From contig WGCR01000368.1 in the NCBI GenBank assembly GCA_015493675.1, positions 1 through 10,316 on the forward strand: 10,316 nucleotides of DNA. The letters are read 5' to 3'. A program made the translations under genes and the position numbers. Positions 1-5,280 of the stretch are shown one piece after another. Below the pieces are notes generated by a model, which had not been told where the DNA came from, searched no databases, and was given only the letters and a program-made list of their open reading frames with translations. This stretch comes from Anaerolineae bacterium. GTDB lineage: Bacteria; Chloroflexota; Anaerolineae; J102. Within the stretch, counting starts at the first letter, position 1. Every line of letters begins with the position of its first letter.

Positions 1-1140
1 ATCCCGGGCGCGGGGGGTGGGACCTTCCGCATGAGTTACGCGTACAATGCTGCGGATCAGCAGGTGAGCATCACCTATCCGGGCGGGAACAATGGTCAGG
101 CCGGGGAGGTGGTGAGCCACAGCTACAACGACGTGGGGCAGTTGATCGGGGTGAGCGGCGCGGGCGTGCAGTATCTTTCGGCCGCGACCTACAATCCTCT
201 GGGCCAGCCCACGGAGTTGCGGCTGGATACGGGCAACAACGGCCTGTGGCGGAATTTCGATTACGACGCGGGCACGCTGCGGCTGCAAACCCTGCGCGCG
301 GGCAAAAATGCCGCCCATGATGATATCCAGAAGCTGAGTTACGCGTATGACAACGTGGGCAATGTGCTCAGCATCACCGATGCGCTGAACGGGGGTCAGG
401 TGCAGACTTTTGGCTACGACTGGCTGAATCGGCTGACTTCGGCCGCGACCAATGGGGCGGGGACGGGGCAATATAGCCACGCCTACAGCTACGACGCCAT
501 CGGCAATATCACGGCCAAAGATGGCCAGAGTTATGTCTATGGCGGGGGCAAGCCCCATGCCGTGACCGGGGCTTTGGGCAACAGCTACAGTTATGACGGC
601 AACGGCAACATGACCACGCGGGTCATCGCCGGCGTGACCTACACCCTGAGCTACGATGATGAGAATCGGCTGCTGGAGGTGAAACAGGGTGCGACGGTGA
701 TGGCCACGTTCCTTTACGATGCGGACGGCAACCGGGTGAAAGGCACGGTGAACGGGGTGACGACGGTGTACATTGCGGGCGTGTACGAATGGCAGGGTGG
801 AGCCGCGACGCAGTACTACCAGGGCCCGACCGGCCCCCTGGCCCTGCGCCGGACTGGACATGGCAGTGATGACGGGGTATTCTATATGCTGTCGGATCAT
901 CTGGGTTCGACCAGCGTACTGGTAGCCCAGAACGGCGCGTTGAGCTCGACCAACTACTACCACCCTTACGGCGACGCCCGCGGCGGCCCGTTCAGCACCT
1001 TGACAACCAAACGCTTCACCGGGCAGTATCACGAGGCCGCGTTGGGGCTCTATTTCTACGGCGCCCGTTGGTACGACCCGCTGCTCGGGCGCTTCACCCA
1101 GGCGTACGGGCGATTCATGAATCGCCCCAACCGGCCCTGA
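1..1140 (+). CDS. RHS/YD-repeat protein, C-terminal part, frame broken at 3' end
   Basis: The frame is open to the left edge (ten codons precede the first ATG at 31), so this is the C-terminal part of a longer protein. It carries about ten YD-type repeats (for example YAYDNVGN, FGYDWLNR, YSYDAIGN, YSYDGNGN, LSYDDENR, FLYDADGN; residues 1-240 counted from the ATG at 31). These are followed by the RHS-associated core: SDHLGSTSVL at 288-297 and RFTGQYHE...YFYGARWYDPLLGRFTQ at 328-357. RHS proteins are large, usually exported shells that enclose a variable C-terminal tip, often a toxin. After GRFTQ the expected D-x-I-V-P...NRYAY...NNPL...DPSGH segment is replaced in this frame by an unrelated AYGRFMNRPNRP and a TGA at 1138. 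The missing segment continues one frame over (1139-1237), so the gene is frameshifted. No secretion signal or full shell can be judged from this fragment. The family call is firm; whether the product works is doubtful. Confidence 0.9.
   Translation: MPGAGGGTFRMSYAYNAADQQVSITYPGGNNGQAGEVVSHSYNDVGQLIGVSGAGVQYLSAATYNPLGQPTELRLDTGNNGLWRNFDYDAGTLRLQTLRAGKNAAHDDIQKLSYAYDNVGNVLSITDALNGGQVQTFGYDWLNRLTSAATNGAGTGQYSHAYSYDAIGNITAKDGQSYVYGGGKPHAVTGALGNSYSYDGNGNMTTRVIAGVTYTLSYDDENRLLEVKQGATVMATFLYDADGNRVKGTVNGVTTVYIAGVYEWQGGAATQYYQGPTGPLALRRTGHGSDDGVFYMLSDHLGSTSVLVAQNGALSSTNYYHPYGDARGGPFSTLTTKRFTGQYHEAALGLYFYGARWYDPLLGRFTQAYGRFMNRPNRP
1105..1138. repeat. 34-base block with a perfect 20-bp palindrome inside the RHS gene
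   Basis: Positions 1108-1127 form a perfect palindrome: the half-site GGGCGATTCA is followed directly by its reverse complement. It sits exactly between the RHS core motif GRFTQA and the resumed DPAAPQAFNR. In typical RHS cores this position holds about five codons (D-T-I-V-P or similar), so 34 bases in place of about 15 leaves an excess of 19, or +1 modulo 3. This matches the observed frame change. The block looks like a small inserted or converted palindromic element. I see no clear target-site duplication. From memory, very similar GGGCGATTCATGAATCGCCC elements are scattered through some Chloroflexota and cyanobacterial genomes; this was not checked. Confidence 0.75.
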
Positions 1141-1237
1141 TCCTGCCGCGCCCCAGGCCTTCAACCGCTACGCGTATACGCTGAACAATCCGCTGCGGTT
1201 TACGGACCCCAGCGGGCATCGGTATGTGCATCAGTGA
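1121..1237 (+). pseudogene. Out-of-frame remnant of the RHS core end and very short tip
   Basis: In the frame one base over from the RHS reading frame, the sequence from about 1139 reads DPAAPQAFNRYAYTLNNP and then LRFTDPSGHRYVHQ, ending at TGA 1235-1237. This is the usual end of an RHS core (NRYAY, NNPL, DPSGH), after which the variable tip normally begins. Only five residues follow DPSGH, so even a restored frame would give almost no tip domain. The frame itself opens after a TGA at 1118-1120 that lies inside the palindrome. The remnant is cut off from the upstream core by the 34-base block at 1105-1138. It could be expressed only by frameshifting, which seems unlikely because there is no slippery run at the junction. 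Confidence 0.8.
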
Positions 1238-1275
1238 CGCCTGCACGCCGCCTCATGATTTGTCGGCGCTGCGCG

Positions 1276-1920
1276 TTATTCGGATAACGGTTCATCATCC
1301 GCCACGCCCGCCATCCAGCCTGCGACTTCGGCGCGGTTGCGCAGCCCCAGCTTGCCCAGCACGTTGGCCACGTGATATTCCACGGTGCGCACGGAAACGC
1401 CCAGGGCCTCGGCTATCTCGGCATTGCGCAGGCCTCGGGCCAGCATGTGCGCCACGTCCTGCTCCCGCCCGGTCAGCGATTCCCACGCGGCCGCCACTTC
1501 CTCTTGCCATTGCCGGATGCGGGCCAGTTGCTCCTCCCGCCAGGAGGGCAGGCCCTGGCCCGCGCGCTTCACCGCCCACGCCACCTGACTCATGGGCTCC
1601 TCCTTGAGCAGATAGCCCAACGCGCCGCTGCGATAGGCCCGGTGCATGTAGCCGGGATGATCGTAGGCGCTGAGGAAGAGGATGGCGATGGGGAGTTGGC
1701 GCTGGCGCAGGGTTTGGGCCAGGCTCGCGCCTGAGGCGTCGTGGAGTTTGTAGTCCACCAACAGCACTCGCGGTTGCAGGCGTTGTAGTTGGGGCAGGGC
1801 CGCGTCCACCGAGGAGGCGTCGCCCACCACGGTGATGCCGGGCGTTTGCTCCAACGCCGCGCGCAAGCCCCACAGCACAGCGGGGTGGTCGTCGACCAGG
1901 AAAACGGTGGCGTCGGGCAT
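1276..1920 (-). CDS. NarL/FixJ-family response regulator (REC + LuxR-type HTH)
   Basis: Complete 214-residue two-component response regulator, a normal length for the NarL/FixJ family. The receiver domain (about 4-120) has the acidic pair D10-D11, the phosphoacceptor D56 in RVLLVDYKL, the switch residue S84 in LFLSAYD and the conserved K106 in YLLKEE, so phosphorylation chemistry appears intact. A Trp/Arg/Glu-rich linker leads to a LuxR-type helix-turn-helix (about 148-205: LTGREQDVAHMLARGLRNAEIA...VSVRTVEYHVANVLGKL). It should act in the cytoplasm as a phosphorylation-controlled transcription factor. The start ATG at 1918-1920 has no obvious Shine-Dalgarno; the sequence just upstream is a repeat (1925-1964), so the native promoter and leader may have been altered. 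Its 3' end converges on the RHS gene 38 bases away, and a 6-bp hairpin (1274-1289) overlaps its stop codon. No histidine kinase is in the window; the target genes are unknown. Confidence 0.95.
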   Translation of the reverse strand: MPDATVFLVDDHPAVLWGLRAALEQTPGITVVGDASSVDAALPQLQRLQPRVLLVDYKLHDASGASLAQTLRQRQLPIAILFLSAYDHPGYMHRAYRSGALGYLLKEEPMSQVAWAVKRAGQGLPSWREEQLARIRQWQEEVAAAWESLTGREQDVAHMLARGLRNAEIAEALGVSVRTVEYHVANVLGKLGLRNRAEVAGWMAGVADDEPLSE

Positions 1921-1924
1921 GAGG

Positions 1925-1964
1925 AATGGTCAATGGCTAATGGTCAATTGCCAATTGCCAATGG
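1925..1964. repeat. Short interspersed repeat built from AATGGTCAAT / CAATTGC units
   Basis: An AT-rich stretch with internal repetition: AATGGTCAATGG, then TAATGGTCAATTGC, CAATTGC and CAATGG. It lies 4 bases upstream of the response regulator start codon. Its composition differs from the GC-rich neighbours. From memory, closely similar strings occur as scattered intergenic repeats in many environmental bacterial genomes, where they are often mistranslated as MANGQLPIANG-like peptides. It occupies the place where a promoter or ribosome binding site for the regulator would be expected. Confidence 0.6.
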
Positions 1965-2070
1965 GGTGAGTGTATCGTGGTTTGGGTGGGAATTCAAGTT
2001 TGGGGAGTAGGGGTGCAGGTGGGCAGGTTGCAGGGGGCAGGCGCAAAACTTTTTCCATTCGCGCCGTGGT

Positions 2071-2121
2071 CACAGATTTTTGAACTATCCGCGTTCATCC
2101 GCGTTCGTCCGCGTCCTATTT
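2071..2121. repeat. Interspersed repeat with three tandem 10-bp units (TCCGCGTTC type)
   Basis: Three consecutive 10-base units (ATCCGCGTTC, ATCCGCGTTC, GTCCGCGTCC) occupy 2087-2116. They are preceded by GGTCACAGATTTTTGAACT-like sequence and followed by CTATTT. From memory this is a widespread bacterial intergenic repeat whose translation gives SAFIRVRPRPI-type peptides in spurious gene models. The last unit runs into the TAG stop codon (2116-2118) of the membrane protein gene to its right, so the repeat forms the 3' border of that gene. The rest of the 195-base gap (1965-2070) is G-rich on the + strand, with repeated TGCAGG/GGCAGG motifs, and has no recognisable gene. Confidence 0.65.
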
Positions 2122-2505
2122 GCGGAGCAGGAGTGCAGGCCATAGAAAGAGGACGCAGACCATGACCAGAGCCAGCAAGGCGGCTCCCCAACCAGATTCG
2201 GGCGACATCGGTGGAAACCAGAGGTGCATCACCATCACAGAAACGAGGAGGCCGCCGGCTGCGGTGAGCGTCAGCCGGGCGAATGCTCGTTTGTGGGTGC
2301 ATGCCCCAAGCATGATGCCCATCCCTGTGAGTATGGCCAAAAACAGATTGAGATTGCCCAGATGCCCGCCCCAATTGGTGTGTCGCCAATAAAAATCGCC
2401 GTTGCGGATCTCATGGTAGAGCAGCAGCCCAACGCCAACCGTCAGCAGAAGACCATATCCGCACAAAAATCGATCCAGAAGGGCTCGGTGTCGAAGACGC
2501 ATCAC
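2116..2505 (-). CDS. Small integral membrane protein, four predicted TM segments
   Basis: 129 residues with four strongly hydrophobic stretches (about 13-31, 48-68, 76-97 and 105-126) and short basic ends (RLRHRALLDR at the start, LLRK at the end). No family is recognised. The start is most likely GTG at 2503-2505, because GGAG lies nine bases upstream; the next codon is ATG at 2500-2502 and would also work, with a longer spacing of 12. The GTG overlaps the TGA of the upstream gene in a GTGA arrangement, which indicates translational coupling and a shared transcript. The short soluble loop at about 32-47 (HEIRNGDFYWRHTNWG) is rich in aromatic residues and His. No catalytic motif is visible. 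It probably works with, or stabilises, the larger membrane protein encoded just before it; this rests only on gene order. Confidence 0.75.
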   Translation of the reverse strand: MMRLRHRALLDRFLCGYGLLLTVGVGLLLYHEIRNGDFYWRHTNWGGHLGNLNLFLAILTGMGIMLGACTHKRAFARLTLTAAGGLLVSVMVMHLWFPPMSPESGWGAALLALVMVCVLFLWPALLLRK

Positions 2506-3350
2506 GAGGGTTGGCTCCAGTCAATGGGAGGAATTTGGTCTTTGCCTGTCGCACGGTAGAAGCCTTCAACGAAACGCACCGCGGCCGAGAGCAGGGCGCC
2601 GCCCGCGAGGAGCTCTGCCAGCAGACGAAACAGACCCCAGGCTGCCTCGGGCACGTAGAGGCCCGTCTCCATCCAGCCCACGTACGCGCCGTTGCGGGGA
2701 ATCACTCCCCATATCATCAGGAAGAACCAGCCCGCTATCAGGCCCGCCCACGCCGAAGCCAACCAAAGCCCCGGACGAAACCGCGGCGCCATCTTGCGCA
2801 AGAGGAGAATGCCCAGTCCCGCCAGGAGATGCAAGGTGAGGCTGCGCGTCAACGCGTCGCCATGTATGGAGAATAGCCCTGCTGTGGGATAGTGGATATA
2901 GTTGGGAATGCCATAGACGTCCAGGTACACGATCAACTGGGCCGCCAGCGAGAACCCCCACACCAGCCAGGAACGATAGGTGAGGGCCAGCAGGAGAAAG
3001 AGGATGGCGAAGGTGTAGAAGCTGAAGCGCATGGCTTCGCCATCGCGCATATCGTAAGGGCCGAAACGTCCGCCCAGGCTGGCCCAGAAGAGGAATGCAG
3101 AGAACGGGGGCCAGAGGATGGCAAAAAGGGCCGGGCCAGTGGCCGTTTGTGACCGCCGCAGCCACAAATACAGGCCCGCCGCCAAGGAGATGGCCACCCC
3201 CGCGCTGTAAACCGGCAATCCCACGGGCGAGAGCGGCGCGTCGCCCGTTCGGTGGCGGAAGAGCAGAATGGCGATGAGGGAGGCGAGATGGGCCAAAACC
3301 AGAAGATAGGTCTCGGCCAGGTGTTTGAAGTGGGAAAGGATGGCGTTCAT
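2502..3350 (-). CDS. Polytopic membrane protein, about eight predicted TM segments
   Basis: 282 residues from the chosen start ATG at 3348-3350. About eight hydrophobic segments are visible (roughly 15-31, 47-63, 74-92, 108-124, 128-144, 170-184, 195-217 and 238-260), ending in a polar tail GKDQIPPIDWSQPS. There are short conserved-looking loops such as GGRFGPYDMRDGEAMRFS and DVYGIPNYIHYPTAG, but no signature that I recognise. The frame stays open up to an ATG at 3494, but the extra 48 residues are basic, run into the neighbouring gene and read through a repeat at 3411-3452, so I reject that start. The chosen start has only AGGG two bases upstream, a poor ribosome binding site, so the start is uncertain. 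It follows the upstream membrane gene by 73 bases and is coupled to the downstream one by a 4-base overlap. The overall look (membrane protein with sparse polar motifs) is compatible with a transporter-like or uncharacterised polytopic family. Confidence 0.75.
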   Translation of the reverse strand: MNAILSHFKHLAETYLLVLAHLASLIAILLFRHRTGDAPLSPVGLPVYSAGVAISLAAGLYLWLRRSQTATGPALFAILWPPFSAFLFWASLGGRFGPYDMRDGEAMRFSFYTFAILFLLLALTYRSWLVWGFSLAAQLIVYLDVYGIPNYIHYPTAGLFSIHGDALTRSLTLHLLAGLGILLLRKMAPRFRPGLWLASAWAGLIAGWFFLMIWGVIPRNGAYVGWMETGLYVPEAAWGLFRLLAELLAGGALLSAAVRFVEGFYRATGKDQIPPIDWSQPS

Positions 3351-3410
3351 GTCCCTATTCGCCCCGGAGAATAGCTCATGCAAAGGGGCAGAGCCACGAG
3401 GGGGGAGGAA

Positions 3411-3452
3411 GATTATGAAATGTTTAGCGCCTTGGCGTCTTCGCGTGAGATC
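3411..3452. repeat. Interspersed repeat (GCGAAGACGCCAAGGCGC type) covering a gene end
   Basis: Read on the - strand this is CTCACGCGAAGACGCC followed by AAGGCGCTAAACATTTC. From memory the ACGCGAAGACGC(A/C)AAG motif is a common scattered intergenic repeat in environmental bacteria, translated in spurious models as SREDAK or HAKTQRR. Here it supplies the last eight codons (SHAKTPRR) and the TAA stop of the membrane protein at 3424-4023, and it continues into the gap before the next gene. Confidence 0.6.
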
Positions 3453-4023
3453 GACTTCTCTGATTCCGGCTCGGCCAGGCCCGGAAAGCGCCAACGACTT
3501 GGCAGAGGAGGAGCGCTCCGTACAGCGCCACGATGCCCACGCCCAGGATGGCGAAGCGTTGGGAGGATGCGGGCGCCCACATCGTCATAGCCAATACGCC
3601 CCAGAAAAACGCCAGATGCGTCACCGCGGCCCGATGCAGCCATACGCCCGCGCGGGCGGGATGACGCAGGATGAGCGCCAGGGGCGGGATCAGGAATGGA
3701 AGGGCGTAGAAAATCGCTAACTCCCAGCGGCGGACGGGCAGCAGATTGGCAATGGCTTTCAGGACGCTCAGGATCAGACGCGCCCAGGCGGGCGTTGCGG
3801 CGCTGAACGCTGTAGGCGTCGCCAGATACAACTGCCAAAACTCGATGAGCGCGGCCAGCCACAAGACCACGCCGATCCAGGAGATCAGCGCGCTCAACAG
3901 GAGCAGAACCCTGCTGGCGGGCGCTTCTCTCCGATCACGCAAGGGATAAACGTAGAACGCAGAGACCAGCATGGAGACGAGAATCGATGCGATGAATATG
4001 CTTCCGATAAATGAAATACGCAT
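3424..4023 (-). CDS. Membrane protein, five to six predicted TM segments
   Basis: 199 residues. Hydrophobic stretches are seen at about 4-25, 38-62, 101-119, 131-149 and 156-179, with a possible sixth near 82-96. No family is recognised. The C-terminus after about residue 180 is a basic polar tail (RAWPSRNQRSRSHAKTPRR) whose last eight residues are encoded by an interspersed repeat, so the original end may have been different. The start ATG at 4021-4023 has no Shine-Dalgarno. Instead an extended -10 box (TGCTACAAT) ends six bases before the ATG, the spacing expected for a leaderless transcript. It is the first of three membrane protein genes read in the same direction (4023 to 2116). Its product is probably a partner of the eight-TM protein encoded next, but only proximity supports this. 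Confidence 0.75.
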   Translation of the reverse strand: MRISFIGSIFIASILVSMLVSAFYVYPLRDRREAPASRVLLLLSALISWIGVVLWLAALIEFWQLYLATPTAFSAATPAWARLILSVLKAIANLLPVRRWELAIFYALPFLIPPLALILRHPARAGVWLHRAAVTHLAFFWGVLAMTMWAPASSQRFAILGVGIVALYGALLLCQVVGAFRAWPSRNQRSRSHAKTPRR

Positions 4024-4029
4024 ACTGCC

Positions 4030-4058
4030 ATTGTAGCAGCTTTTTCTTCCCCTGTCCC
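4030..4058 (-). promoter_or_regulatory. Putative promoter of the first membrane protein gene, leaderless type
   Basis: On the - strand, an extended -10 TGCTACAAT (TACAAT at 4030-4035) lies 17 bases downstream of GGGACA (4053-4058), which matches the -35 consensus at four of six positions. Only six bases (GGCAGT) separate the -10 from the ATG at 4023, so transcription would begin at or within a base or two of the start codon. No ribosome binding site fits in that space. Confidence 0.5.
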
Positions 4059-4074
4059 CCGTATTTTTACGGGG
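4057..4074. other. Perfect hairpin in the gap after the lipoprotein gene
   Basis: CCCCGTA and its reverse complement TACGGGG flank a four-base loop (TTTT on the + strand), giving a 7-bp stem. It lies in the 116-base gap between the lipoprotein stop (4140) and the membrane gene start (4023), where a terminator for the lipoprotein transcript would be expected. On the - strand no U-run follows, so it is not a standard intrinsic terminator in that direction. On the + strand TTTT follows, but no + strand gene ends here. It overlaps the proposed -35 at 4053-4058, so it could also be an operator-like site. The function is uncertain. Confidence 0.35.
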
Positions 4075-4139
4075 TTTTGGCGCGAAAGCCGAAAATCCCC
4101 CGCCCGAAGATGGATACGCTTACGCGACATGTGGACGCG

Positions 4140-5132
4140 TCATGGACTTTTGTCGTGGCTGGACGCTGATTTTTCTCTCAGCAGCATCAGATCATACGCG
4201 TCGCCCCGGCGGGCCCAGAACCAATAATCGGTTCCACCCCGCCGCTGCACGGTGTAGGCCGCGATTTCACAACAATAGCCGATGGTGACATCGTCGAAAG
4301 TCGGGCCTATGGGTTCGCCATCATACACCAACGCGTATTTGCCGTTCCTCTTTTGGATGAAGACCAGCCGGTCATCGATCCCATATGGTGTGTAAAGAGC
4401 CTCCACACCGAGGGTTTTCCTTCTGTCCTGCCCGTCGATGATGATGGTGGGATGACGGTTATCCGCGAATTCCCACACGATATGTCCGCCCACATTCTGC
4501 AACGATTGATTCATGTCGTAGGTGGTAAAGAACCCCGTTATTTTGTAAATGGGCTGATCGTTTTTGAAGAGCATGTAGTGGAAATCGAGTTGATCGACCT
4601 CGACCAGTCGAGCTTCATACCTGTCCTGGCCGATATACTGACGCAGGGCGTCATCGATAGAGGCGGAAGGTTGTTCGGGTGAATGGAAGGGTTCGCCCAG
4701 GCGTTTTCTATCTTCGGGCGTCCATGGGGGCACGGGGCGCCCAAAGCATGCCTCGGCCAGGCCCCATTGGTGATAGCCCGCCTTGGGAACCTGGCATTCC
4801 AACAATTCTACGCGTCCATCATCGAAGAGCGTAGTGACGCTTAGAGGCGCTGGAGAAGGAGATGGGAGGGGCTTGGAGGTGGGAAGCAGTAGGGGCTGCG
4901 GCGTCGATGTCAGAGCAGGCGTGGTTGATGGGGGGACGGGCGTCGTCTTCTGCGCACCCGAACGATCCGGCGTTGGGAGCGGAGCGGTCACTGATGGCTG
5001 TGCTGATATCGTCGGGCCCGCCTTCTTACATCCCGTCATTCCAAGAGAAAGCATGGTCAGGGTGAAGAGAATCAGCAAAATTCTGCGGCTATCGAATGAG
5101 GTTGGATGGGCGTGTTGTTTTGTGAGGTGCAT
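4140..5132 (-). CDS. Predicted lipoprotein with Pro/Thr/Ser-rich linker and unknown C-terminal domain
   Basis: 330 residues. A basic N-terminus and a hydrophobic stretch (about 18-31) precede MTGC, with the candidate lipidated Cys at 35. Met at -3 is tolerated but not the favoured lipobox residue. Residues 36-98 form a low-complexity Pro/Thr/Ser linker (PTPDRSG...TPVPPSTTPALTSTPQP), typical of a tether holding a domain away from the membrane. The globular part (100-330) begins TTLFDDGRVELLEC and contains GKYALVYDGEPIGPTFDDV at 264-282, which resembles a beta-hairpin repeat seen in WG- or propeller-type proteins. It ends TDYWFWARRGDAYDLMLL. Four Cys (113, 129, 287, 288) could form disulfides outside the cell. 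I do not recognise the family. The start ATG at 5130-5132 has no clear ribosome binding site. It follows the large secreted protein gene by 148 bases on the same strand, and both products are exported. Confidence 0.8.
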   Translation of the reverse strand: MHLTKQHAHPTSFDSRRILLILFTLTMLSLGMTGCKKAGPTISAQPSVTAPLPTPDRSGAQKTTPVPPSTTPALTSTPQPLLLPTSKPLPSPSPAPLSVTTLFDDGRVELLECQVPKAGYHQWGLAEACFGRPVPPWTPEDRKRLGEPFHSPEQPSASIDDALRQYIGQDRYEARLVEVDQLDFHYMLFKNDQPIYKITGFFTTYDMNQSLQNVGGHIVWEFADNRHPTIIIDGQDRRKTLGVEALYTPYGIDDRLVFIQKRNGKYALVYDGEPIGPTFDDVTIGYCCEIAAYTVQRRGGTDYWFWARRGDAYDLMLLREKSASSHDKSP

Positions 5133-5280
5133 GGGAAAACGATTCTCATAGGCTCAATCATGGGGAGAAAGATATCCACGTTGTCATTGGAAACAAACGC
5201 CCAGCAGGCCTCGGACAGGCAACTCGGTCAGTTCGTAATTTTCATCCGTACCGGTATCAGCGGGCCATCGCCCGTGACGG

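Noticed and set aside
1274..1289. CGTTAT-TCGG-ATAACG hairpin between the convergent RHS and regulator genes
   Set aside because: A perfect but 6-bp AT-rich stem overlapping the regulator stop codon, with no U-run on either strand. It could be chance.
1224..1607. 127-residue + strand open frame opposite the response regulator
   Set aside because: A Pro/Arg/Ala-rich shadow of the LuxR helix-turn-helix coding region.
2087..2116. Possible CRISPR-like array because of three repeat units
   Set aside because: The units are only 10 bp and directly adjacent, with no spacers, and no cas genes are present.
3351..3494. N-terminal extension of the eight-TM protein to an ATG at 3494
   Set aside because: The extra 48 residues are basic, overlap the neighbouring gene by 71 bases and read through an interspersed repeat. 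The downstream Met begins a normal membrane protein N-terminus.
1276..4023. A complete two-component system formed by the regulator and the upstream membrane proteins
   Set aside because: None of the three membrane proteins has a histidine kinase H-box or ATPase domain, and a repeat-filled 195-base gap separates them from the regulator.
5261..5274. CGGGC-CATC-GCCCG hairpin just after the large secreted protein's stop
   Set aside because: Only 5 bp of stem and no U-run follow on the - strand, so it is too weak to call a terminator.
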